Both the position numbers and the translations under genes were made by a program. A stretch of DNA of 64,000 bases from Anticarsia gemmatalis (Eukaryota > Arthropoda > Insecta > Lepidoptera > Erebidae), in the NCBI RefSeq assembly GCF_050436995.1, contig NC_134766.1:5022001-5086000 (forward strand), in the 5' to 3' direction. This document shows positions 1 through 10,400 of this stretch, piece by piece. How positions within the stretch are numbered: the first letter of the stretch is position 1; every line of letters begins with the position of its first letter. The notes beneath the pieces were generated by a model. That model was given only the letters and a program-made list of their open reading frames with translations. It was not told the origin of the DNA and ran no database searches.

Positions 1-1400
1 ACGTAAAAGGATTTGAATCATGTTGACTGCATTATCTTAAGAATTTATTAAAATATATTAAATCGCCGTACATAAACCAAACCCGCCCGCTTTTTCATTA
101 TGACAGTTCATGTGACACTCTTGACAATGGAGAGCCAGCTGGTTCCATAGGTTTGCAAATTCTTGCGATCGATTTTATTTCGGAAATGAAATTAAAGAAA
201 GTACGTTCTGAAACTTAATAAGTTGAAATAAATATTCTTCACTATTTAGATAATATTATTATCAAACTTAATTCAAATAAAGTAGGTACCTACATAATTT
301 AAAACTTATCTTATCTATACTTTCTTATTTGACTTGCTGTGTGCCAGTGTCTATTTCCGAACGTATAACAAAATGTTGCTATAGCTTAAATATATATTTT
401 ATGGAAAAAAATATTAAAAATAGGAATTAAATGTAGAAAAAAAAATAAATGTGCACTGCTAAGTCCGCAAATTGAAATCTTCTTAGAATTTTTTTTCTGG
501 GTGACTCCAAACCCATCTTAAATATTATCGTTCTGTTTATGAATAACAAGAACTAGAGGATGAGTCGGTAACGAAATAAAGTTTCACTAGGGTGCTCTCA
601 ATAGTGTTCTTGAAAGCAGATGAAATCGGTCCATAATTTACTGGAACTTAAGTAAATTTTACTCAACCACTTTTACTGTAAAAGTTATTGAGATAGAAGC
701 TACCTAATAAAAGAAATATCTAGAAAAGAAAGAATGAAAGTCATAAAGACTAAGTGTTTACGGGCTTGATGTTAGACTTTCAAAGAAAAGATTATCCGAT
801 CACAGTTTTTGGTCTCTGCCTACCTATGGGAAGAAGGCGTAATTTTCTGTATGTAAATAAAACTGTCTGTACTTAAATAAAACGTTATTGACGCGAATAT
901 AGAAAATATATAATAGATTAATTACTATTTGTCCAAACCAAACTGATCGCATGGCCTAGACTCACATAAACACCGGTCTGAAAATTTGCTGGTGATTTCA
1001 CAAAACACATCGTCACTCAAACTTTTTAAATTTTAATGATAAACATATATTATAATTTATAGGAAAGTCTTGAAAGTGTTCAAGATATTATTAACAGTGA
1101 TTTTTTTTAGACTATCGGAATAATTTATTATTTAGGTAGTTTCAGATTTGTAGGCTGACAACATTGCCTGTCTATCTCTTTCTCTCCCGTATAGTTCTCA
1201 AGGTAGCTGTCCGAATGAATTTTTAGATAAATTTTATGTATTTAGGGGTTTTATTAGACAAATAATAAGTGTTTTCATTTCTACAATAAACCTATTGTAG
1301 ATTTGCGTTAATTTTTCATAGTTTACGGTAATGATCACTTAGATATTTTGTGGTGACAAATCCGTTCCCTGAGTGTCCAACGTTGTTTTGGTTTCTGACA
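1..1400. other. AT-rich upstream flank of RpS7, no gene seen
   Basis: No open frame, tRNA or clear repeat boundary could be supported. The stretch is AT-rich with short A and T runs. Proximal promoter elements of RpS7 would lie at its right end. Confidence 0.5.
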
Positions 1401-1432
1401 GTGTAGTATTGTAATAATTAAAGTTGAAATGC

Positions 1433-1439
1433 TATAAAA
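1433..1439 (+). promoter_or_regulatory. possible TATA-like box upstream of RpS7
   Basis: TATAAAA sits about 140 nt before the RpS7 start codon, inside a small palindrome (ATGC...GCAT). If used, transcription would begin near 1460-1465. Many animal ribosomal protein genes instead use a pyrimidine (TCT-type) initiator, and no clean copy is seen, so this assignment is weak. Confidence 0.3.
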
Positions 1440-1577
1440 AGCATTTATCTAAGGAGGACGTGTATTTGTGGCGAAAATATCAAGTGAAAGTTTGATGAAT
1501 TTGGTTGAATTAGTGTATCAAAGTTTTCTAACCTCTAAGGTTAGAGTGGTGTATTTATCGGTGTTTGTACGTTGCAG

Positions 1578-4037
1578 ATGAGTACTAAGATCATCAAAGC
1601 GAGCGCCGGCGAGCCCGATGGCTTCGAGACCTCGATCTCGCAAGCGTTGGTGGAGTTGGAGACCAACTCCGACCTGAAGGCGCAACTTAGGGAGCTGTAC
1701 ATTACAAAGGCTAAGGAAATTGACCTGCACAACAAGAAAGTGAGTAACTAACGATATTTAACTAAACTCGAGGGCTTACGCAGTTCTAGGACGTTCTACC
1801 CTCGTTGTAAATACATATTTTTGTTGAACCAAGTGTCAAAAGCATTATTGTACACATGTGAAAATGAGTTGTCAACCTCAAAACTCGACTCCTATTCTGC
1901 CGACTGTGCATGGGAGGATGTTATCAGTTATCACATATTCAATCGTTAATTGCAGTTACTTCCATACTGCTCGAGTTATTAAGAAGGGAACTTCTAATAA
2001 GTATGAATTAGAGAGATAGGTGTGATGTTGTGATGCTCTACATTGCTATTTTCTCATTTGATCAATGTAATTGACAAATTCTTTTGGTTCTGTCTTTGAT
2101 GCCAGTTACTAGCTATAAGGTTGGCCTTCAAATGTGTTTCATGCATTTATTCTCATAATACATTCTTTGAACATAGTATAGCATGTAATCAATGTAATGT
2201 ATGTTAAGCAGCAAATCCATGCCTGTAAACTTCATATAAATGTAGGGAACAAATATGAAACAAATTAATCCAATACTGACTTACTCCTGTTATGGGTCTC
2301 CTTCCAGTATGAGGCTTTCAAGTGTACATTAATATTTAATAAATTAATTATTACACTACTATGTGACCCAGGACTTAATCAAGCTTTTCAGAACCATACT
2401 AGACATTATCTTTGTACTTGAACTAATTTTCACTCTTTAATTCCAGTCAATCATCATCTACGTGCCCATGCCCAAGCTGAAGGCTTTCCAGAAGATCCAG
2501 ATCAGGCTGGTCCGTGAGTTGGAGAAGAAGTTCAGTGGCAAACACGTTGTCTTCATCGGAGACCGCAAGATCCTCCCCAAGCCTAGCCACAAGACACGTG
2601 TAGCTAACAAACAGAAGAGGCCCAGATCTAGGTAAGAATCTTACATACATACATAATATCATTATGTTAAACCCATGATTAGGTAGTGGTGTATAATATA
2701 CACCCACATTTCACTGTTAATTATGTTAGTCTCACGTAATAGGGGCAATCCTATGGCCATATACTGGTCTTTTCCAAAATAATGTGGTCCTAACACACAA
2801 CTAAAATGAATCTTTTGAACCCTGAACTAGTTAATACATCACTGACTTACTGAAATTCAAGGAATTTGTCCATTTTAATAGAAAATGTTAATGCAATAGA
2901 CAGTATATTACATACCTGCTACCTTTTTATTAAGTTTATCTGCATCTTTCCAATAACATCTTGATCCTGATGATAAGTTTTTGCCAAAAATGTGGATTTG
3001 AATTTGCAAACAAACAAAAAGGACTACCAATGTTGCACAAACAAACAACTTATTGCTTATTTCCCAACTCACCCCTTAAATAAACTTCAAATATTCTAAT
3101 GAAAGCTATGATAAAATATTCTATGCAACGCAATCCTCTTCATAATATTATGATAAAAAACTTACATTATTCACAAGCACTCTGTCCAAAAAAAAAAACT
3201 AAATAATGTTCATTACTAATGCAAACATTGTATACTGCAGGACACTGACGTCAGTATACGACGCTATCCTGGAGGACCTGGTGTTCCCCGCCGAGATCGT
3301 GGGCAAGCGCATCAGGATCAAGCTTGACGGCTCACAGCTCATCAAGGTGCACTTAGACAAGAACCAGCAGACCACCATTGAACATAAGGTAATTACATCA
3401 CTCTTATTAACACTTTGGAAAGGATTCTTATTTTATGTATGGAGATACCATTAAATACTTGCACTGTTATTACTCACAGTAATTATTATTGAGTTAGTGC
3501 TAATCATGTACATGTGGAGTGATAGATTTGTAGTCACTGTAAATTCAGTTGGGCAAAAGAACTGGTGACGTCCAGAGCTGGTTACTACTAGATTGTAGTA
3601 GTACAGTACTAGATTGTCCTGAACTCACTCTAGAATGTTTCTTAGCATATATTTAAATGAGTCTTCTTCATTAATTAGGAATGTTACCTTTGTGACTGAG
3701 AAAAACCAATAATGACCACTACTAATCAGTTTTTTAAGATTCACACATTTTTGAGTGTAACATGATAGCCAGTGCAAGAGTCCTAAGCCTGGAATAGTAC
3801 CATCAAGGCATCCAAAACAGGTCTGCTCAGATAGCAACTGCGTTGGTCAAAAAAACCATTAGTAATTGTTACCTAAATCTGTTTAAATTCTCCAAAGATA
3901 GATTAATTTCTTCATATGTTTCATAGTTTGTTAAAATAACTATTTTTCTTTTGTTCCAGGTGGACACCTTCCAGTCGGTATACAAGAAGCTTACGGGGCG
4001 CGAAGTCACCTTCGAATTCCCCGAACCCTACTTGTAA
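1578..4037 (+). CDS. RpS7: 40S ribosomal protein S7 (eS7), four coding exons
   Basis: A structural protein of the small cytosolic ribosomal subunit. Coding exons are 1578-1739, 2447-2631, 3241-3388 and 3960-4037, joined across introns with GTGAGT, GTAAGA and GTAATT donors and CAG acceptors. The spliced frame is 573 nt, 190 residues, the usual length for insect eS7. Family stretches are plain: an N-terminus starting MSTKIIKASAGEPDGFE, a central YVPMPKLKAFQKIQIRLVRE, a basic KTRVANKQKRPRSR segment, then TLTSVYDAILEDLVFPAEIVG, and a C-terminus EVTFEFPEPYL. The start follows the family's normal N-terminus. Coding exons are GC-richer than the introns. An AATAAA lies at 4058-4063, 21 nt after the stop. 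No frame damage is seen. It faces PEX13 tail to tail. Confidence 0.97.
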
Positions 4038-4057
4038 ATTTAGGACTATGACTTTAC

Positions 4058-4063
4058 AATAAA
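4058..4063 (+). terminator. RpS7: polyadenylation signal of RpS7
   Basis: Canonical AATAAA 21 nt after the RpS7 stop codon, followed by an A-rich stretch and then a GT/T-rich stretch (TGTGTTTTCTTT) that fits a downstream element. Confidence 0.85.
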
Positions 4064-4079
4064 CCTAAAAAAATATTAC

Positions 4080-5380
4080 TGTGTTTTCTTTATATTGATC
4101 CAACCATAAGGGGTTAAAAATTAAAACTAACCGACTGCGTAAAACTTGGAATAAGCCATGTCAACTTTGAAATAAATCTATGGGTGCTTTCTCTCTCTAT
4201 TCCTTCACTCATAACTCAGTGCTATTATTGTTCTATGCTTTACTAAGCACGGTCTATTAACCCCAGAAATGTTTTTGGTCTCGCTTTCTGAAAGAGTGCC
4301 AAAAATGAGATAGACATGGTCTATCTAACAATATCATCGGCTGGTCTACATAGCCGTCCGTGTAGACGCTAATGGGTTACCCTGTGTAAGTACTAAATAC
4401 TACGTAGCGCGATAGTATTATAATGCACACTATGCTAATGACCTACTTTTTGTATTGGGACTTTTTTTGCCATGGCGAAAGTAGGCGGTGCGGTGTGTAG
4501 TTTAGGTAGTCGCTTTAGCAGTCTATGGACAGTATAAGTAGTAGTGAAGCATGAAGGTACCTACACATTTTAAAGTTATGTGGTTATACTCTTATACAGA
4601 GAATGCAATGATTCTTCACCATCATTATATCTTTAGACTTGTACAGGTGCTAGGTATATAGTTAGTAGGTGTGTAACAGTAAATAAAACACAAATTCAAT
4701 TGAAATATCTATTATAATCAGTCCATCCCACATAATGATTGCATTAACGATTATATACATTGAATTCCATAGTCTCCAAGGTGCAGAGAGCTCTCTATTA
4801 TTAACTAAAACTAAATATTATGCATTAGTCTAGGTGACAGTGCACTATTGTATGTTATTCATATCAAGCGAGAATTTCTAAATGAATGATAATGGTAGAA
4901 CGAGTGGTTAAGGCAGACTTAGTCAGGACTTCTAAGACAATCGCTTTACAAGATGTATAAAGATATACATTATACATATTTCGAACAAACGTTGTTTAAA
5001 TTGTCTAACATGTCTTATAATTATAGCTATATGCAGGCAGTTCACATGAGACAATTAGTTTGTCTTAAAACAGTCTTGACAAAAATTCGTGCTTAGGCTA
5101 AGTTTCCTTTAATTTTGCAACCATATTGCAATGTTAAACTGGCCACATTATTTGAAACAGACTAGAAGGTTTTTGTAAATCACATGAATTTTTAATGAGG
5201 CACCTCGCTTGATAAGAATATCTTTTATTCTACTTATGAAAGGACTAAAATCCCGTGGTCACAAAATGCAACATACGCCCGTTGTCTGCCGATACCAATT
5301 TAAAACCATGTCCCCGAATATAACCTAACTTAAAATTAAAATAATTGAGTACAAATACTTCATTATTGAAACGCCTTGCT
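4080..5380. other. intergenic DNA between RpS7 and PEX13, no gene seen
   Basis: AT-rich DNA between two convergent genes. No coding frame, RNA gene or bounded repeat was supported. Confidence 0.5.
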
Positions 5381-5382
5381 AA

Positions 5383-5460
5383 TAAACGTCTCGTAAGCAC
5401 GGACATCGTGTTGTCTTTTTCTCTCACACACAGTTTCCAATTAGATTGAAAGTAACTTAA
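5383..5460. mobile_element. hairpin MITE family TAAACG, truncated copy C
   Basis: Matches the left half and centre of two fuller copies at 25401-25520 and 26832-26931: a TAAACGT...GTAAGC start, the core TTGTCTTTTTC, and a centre running into GATTGAAAGT. The right inverted arm is missing, and the copy stops a few bases before another MITE at 5469. Confidence 0.55.
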
Positions 5461-5468
5461 GATGAGTA

Positions 5469-5650
5469 CAGTCAACCTGGGTAACTTTATTATATTTCTT
5501 CATATGAAACCAACACAATTGATAAAGGTTTAGTTTAGTTTTGCAAACTTTTATCAATTGTGTTGGTTTCATATGAAAAAATAATCGAAACTAATTCAAA
5601 TTTCCACGTTCAATGTTACCCAAATTATTCAAAGTTACCCAAATTGACCT
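5469..5650. mobile_element. short TA-flanked hairpin element (Tc1/mariner-type MITE?)
   Basis: The outer ends are imperfect inverted repeats sharing GGGTAACTTT, each next to a TA dinucleotide. Inside is a perfect 26-bp inverted repeat (5501-5526 against 5550-5575, beginning CATATGAAACC) with a 23-nt loop. No coding capacity. The TA flanks and CAGT-like left end suggest the Tc1/mariner superfamily; that is inference. Confidence 0.6.
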
Positions 5651-5726
5651 TAGTTTATTTTGTGTTTACACCACGTTTGTTAGAAAGGCATAAGTATACA
5701 GACTTGCTATTTTTGTATCACTAATG

Positions 5727-5828
5727 CCCGGTTTCTGAGTTTATCTATTCAAACCTTTGTTTTGTATAAGCTTAAACGCTATTGAATAGATAAACTACCG
5801 CTAAATGTGGGTATCGAGAAACCGGGGG
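5727..5828. mobile_element. CCCGGTTTCTG hairpin MITE, copy 1
   Basis: About 100 bp with inverted ends CCCGGTTTCT and AGAAACCGGG, and inner halves that pair through TTTATCTATTCAA and TTGAATAGATAAA. Other copies lie at 19992, 21529 and 25757. No coding capacity; moved in trans if mobile. Confidence 0.65.
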
Positions 5829-5829
5829 T

Positions 5830-7140
5830 ACTGATTCCTTGAAGCGAAAGTCCATTATTATTATTACCTATACAAAATTAGCAAACCTGTTGTCCAAGAT
5901 CTTATAAATTAAAATCAATCATAACAAATAAATGGAATAATTTGGTCTCTCTAAACAAATAAAAGGAATAAATAAAATATTTACAAAACTAATCACAGAT
6001 GTCAATCGAAAAAAACAATTAACAAAAAACAGGGCAGTTTCAAGAAATATGAAAATTAAATGCATTAATATCGCTTTTCAGATATAAATAAGAATTCTAG
6101 CAATCCCACGACTTCACATATTGGTCCGAGCTCCCAATATATTCGATAATAAATGTAATTTAAAATGGTGCTATAGCCCGATAACTTTGTAGAGCGCCTT
6201 GAATGCAAAGCTCGGCAAAGGCTGACGGAAGTTTAGAATTAGACACGTCAATGGACAGCTGACGGTGGTCTACCATACATTTTTATGGAGATAATCGTGC
6301 ATATCAAGGTTCTCTACTGAGTTGAGGGACTACAGTGAAACATTGTATCTACGAATACAGCGACCCATATAAAAATGATCGAAGTTCACTTTGAGAAGCT
6401 GATTTTACCTATATAATTTGTTAAGGTGAGGTTGGCCGCCAGTATTAATTAAACAGTGCTTTTTATTTTTACAGTTGATACTTACAAAAAAAAACTAAAT
6501 TTTAGGTGTTTTACTAGGGTTCTCCTACTCTCCGCCTCTCCTAAGTGTGCAAATGTGGAATGCCTATCTATATTTCTAAAATCGAATTAATTATTATTAT
6601 TTTAAAATAAAAAAATTATTACAATTTTTTAATTGTTTTCAGGAATATCACAATGTTATTTATTATTGTTTCGGTATCACTCAATATACCTACTGGGAAT
6701 ATAAATTATTTATTCTAGATAATGATTTTCCATAGAGTAAACTCAAATTTATGGTCATACCAAGCTTTCTCTTCCGAGTATTGGTTGCCAGACTAAAAAA
6801 AAACTTACATAATTTTGGCAGTATTGTCAATTTTCGAGCCCTTCAAAATTTGTGACGTTAATTTATAGAATTTAACTTTCAATCCTTATTTTTCATTTGA
6901 TTAACAAGTTCTTAATAAAATTACGTAACTACAAAGTGGTAAATTTTACAAAGCTTGTTACAAATAACAAATATCTATTTACTTAGTCATACAAGTAACG
7001 TAAAGTTCACATCCATCCTCGGAAGAAGTAGCCTTATTACAAAAATGTTCAAATTGCTTTGAAAACACAAGTTGAACAGAACGGTGAAGTTCTCAACACT
7101 ATCGGGGCCATCATATTAATATGATAACAAAAAGAATGAC
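5830..7140. other. AT-rich flank holding the possible PEX13 3' end
   Basis: No gene is seen. An AATAAA on the minus strand (6709-6714) is the nearest canonical polyadenylation signal I found below the PEX13 stop, about 760 nt away, so the PEX13 3' untranslated region may run through here or may use a variant signal. Confidence 0.35.
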
Positions 7141-7142
7141 TG

Positions 7143-7330
7143 CCTCTGCGGCGGGATAGTGTTAGCGCCTTTTGAGGTCCCGGGTTCAATTCCCGGGTCG
7201 GTCAAAGTGCTACATTTTAAATTTTCATTAGAATATTTGTAAACAATAGCCCGGAGTTTGGTAAAGGCAATGGGCTTGTCCCATATTACATGGGACTTAC
7301 ATTGTCAATCAGATAATACATATGCATCAG
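7143..7330 (+). repeat. tRNA-derived SINE copy
   Basis: The head has a tRNA-like T-loop/B-box (GGGTTCAATTCCC near 7182) in a CCCGGG stem, followed by TCGGTCAAAGTGCT and a body with AGCCCGGAGTTTGGTAA. Related pieces lie at 48331, 40386 and 58985. The head is too diverged for a functional tRNA: no cloverleaf acceptor stem was found. Confidence 0.6.
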
Positions 7331-7475
7331 GAAAGTTTAAAAATAATGAACATAGAGGCCTCATTCGCAGAACTAATTTGACTTGATCGAGAGTTCCACA
7401 ATTTGTAATAAGACCATTTCTACACACAAAAAGGTATCTCACCTTAATTTTTCTTTTATAATCGACAAACCAGTC

Positions 7476-10400
7476 TTACAATTCCTCCTTCACATTTTCC
7501 GTCACTTTTACTTCTGTCTCGCTCTTGCTTGTTGGTTTTATTATCTTGATGTAGTTCGAAGGTACTAGGCCGGCTGTTCTTCCGTCAGTGGTGGCCATTA
7601 GCCAGCCGGAGGTCCACATTTGACCTTGAAGGCTTTGAGGGGCGATCGTGAGGGCATCGTTCTCTTGAAACGATAGTTCTTGAGGGCTGTTCGCTTGGAA
7701 GGAGTAGCTCGCGATGGCTCGCAGTGGCTCTTGCCAGGTTGTAGGGTCGTTTACTGTAATAGAAAGATTTTATTTTTATACTTATTATTTAGTAAGGTTT
7801 AGCTGTTTTTATGATGTTGTTATGAGTGATTATGCCTAGTATAGTACGGAAGTAAATAGAATTTTCGGATGACTTTAGTGTTGAAACTACATATACGTTG
7901 GATATAGATTTTTCAGCGTACTAGTTTTGGACAGAAATAAAATTAGATAGATCATAGCTTGGTTAAGTATAGGGTAGAATAAACTTGACACACCACCTAG
8001 TGTGCTAAATGAACATAAAATAAGGTCGAAAGTCTCACTATGGGAGAATTATAAAGATACTGTGCCTTCTTATCCCCAAACGTTAACGTAAGTCATTTAC
8101 GTAAAACAAAGCCATTCTAAACTCCGGAACAGCCATGAGCCATGACTTTGTCAGTTGACAGATGTCAACTTATAATCATACGGCTCACGTTACTTCTTGT
8201 AAACGTCAAAATAAGTTCTGATAACGCCGTTCTATCTGAATAGATAATCATCAGATAGTGTAACACATACATATCAGCTGATTGTAACGTGTGGATAGCA
8301 CGTGTCAATACACGAATACAACGATTGAGGAAAAACATGCGAAATGTGTAATTTTAGTTTCGAGGATGATGAAGGATACTCTAATTATATCGTATTTACC
8401 AAGTTATATTTATAATCCTATATTATTAGGAACCGAGTTTACTAACAGACTCAAGCCAAAAGAGTCATTTATCGTGTTATGGCCTTTCGACATTACTTAG
8501 AAGGCTCTTGGAGTCAGGTCTCAATCAAATGTCACGAATAAAATAGCATGCTGAGGGATGATATTAAAAAAATGCGTGTTGCATGCTTGGACTAAACTGG
8601 GGCTTAAATAGAAAAAAGGCCCAATTTCAGCAAAATAAGAAAAACTAACCCATTAGGGTAGTGAAAATGCAACTTAGTCCTACTACAATTACTACAAACG
8701 AATGCAATAAAACTGCACTCATAATAAGGGAGAGTTTTAGCCTGATTAATTTAAAAACTTTGTATTTCTCCAAAAACTCATTTTAAAAGAACACTCATAC
8801 ACAGACACGTTAGAGATGATTTCATCCCCTAAAATCAGTAGTGGGTTATTCAGGAGGATACATACAATTCTCATAGATATTCCTGGTGAGAGAGCCCAGC
8901 ATCTTGAGCACGATGTACGGCGCCGCGGCGACGATGCCGAAGAACATGAGCACGGGCCAGCTTGAGGATTGAGGCGCGGGCGTCGCGGGGGACGTTGATT
9001 GTGTTGTTGCTACTGCTTCTGCCCATGCCTGAAACAATGGTAGATCAAGGTTTAATGACGAGCGTAACTGTTAAGTAACTGACTATATGCTTTCATAATT
9101 AACTAGTACCTAACTAGTTAATTATGAAGTAAACGTAGAAAATTGTTTCTTGTAGTGTTAGTGGAAACATCAGACATTTATTTGCCCTAATCGGGAGCCC
9201 AATCGCAACGCATTTATTCTACATTTTATTCCACTATAATGATCATAATCCAGCCAATACATCGCTCCATTTAAAATACTGGCATTAAGCCCAAACTGAC
9301 ATAGCCATCATACACATAAAAATTTATTGATTAATCTGTTCAATCTTTTCTTATAAACCGCATTGTGTTGTTCAGTAGTTAATCTATACTAATATTATAA
9401 AGCTGAAGAGTTTGTTTGTTTGTTTGTTTGAACGCGCTAATCTCAGGAACTACGGGTCCGATTTGAAAAATTCTTTCAGTGTTAGATAGCCCATTTATCG
9501 AGGAAGGTTATAGGCTATATATCATCACGCTACGACCAATAGAAGCAGAGCAGCAGTAAAAAATGTTACAAAAACGGGGAAAATTTTGACCCATTCTCTC
9601 TTATGTGACGCAAGCGAAGTTGCGCGGGTCAGCTAGTTGCAAATATATCTATAGATGGGTATTGTAAGGACCTCATTTAATAATACAAAATGAATGTGAT
9701 AAACAAAACCACAGACAAACGGATGACGGCCTGAACTTCATTCTATAGTGAAAAGTGATGAACTATAAACCTTCAGTCTTGCAAACTTGCGAACTTTGTA
9801 CATTAATTGCCAAACGTGTATAGTTTTTCAAACATTGTTATTGTCATGAGAACGTTACAAACATGTTTATTATAATTAATGGTTTCAAAGTACACATTTT
9901 AATTGCTTCAAATTAAAGAATCACACGTTTGCCCTCTCCTCCCTATCAGTTATCTGTGTAAAAATAGAATCTATGGCGTCCTAGCCCAGCGTTAAGTGAA
10001 TGTAACTATAACTTATTCAGTAGGGGAACCTGTTGTACCTTGGCACTATGTGTACCTAGGCCACTGGGCTCGTTTTCAAATATTCGCGCGATACTAAATT
10101 CTACTGTTTACGGTATTCAATACGTCACTACAGACTATTCAATGTGCAGTTTAGTCGCATACCGCCATTAAGCCGGTGTTTGGTGTTATCGACGCTGAAA
10201 CTTTTTTGTGTGAAAAAGTAAGTATTTCTAATATATTTTGAAGTCTAATAGTTTTAAAAGTTTTCTAATAGTCACTTAACTGTTATATGCTATCGGTTCT
10301 TTGATTTTACAAGTCTCAACACAATAAAAAACTTACGAGATACTTAAATTCTAAACTATATAAAATCACCGTTTTTGTGAAGTTGGAGTAGTGTTGTACC

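Noticed and set aside
1518..1735. Open frames antisense to RpS7 exon 1
   Set aside because: They are shadows of the conserved RpS7 coding sequence.
2447..2707. 86-codon frame antisense to RpS7 exon 2
   Set aside because: Shadow of the exon; no independent support.
1740..3959. snoRNA genes in the RpS7 introns
   Set aside because: Ribosomal protein introns often host snoRNAs. C-box-like strings (for example CTGATGATAAG near 2967) were seen, but no C/D pair with a terminal stem or H/ACA fold could be supported by eye.
7143..7215. Functional tRNA gene
   Set aside because: A B-box and stem are present, but there is no full cloverleaf or acceptor stem, and related SINE copies occur elsewhere.
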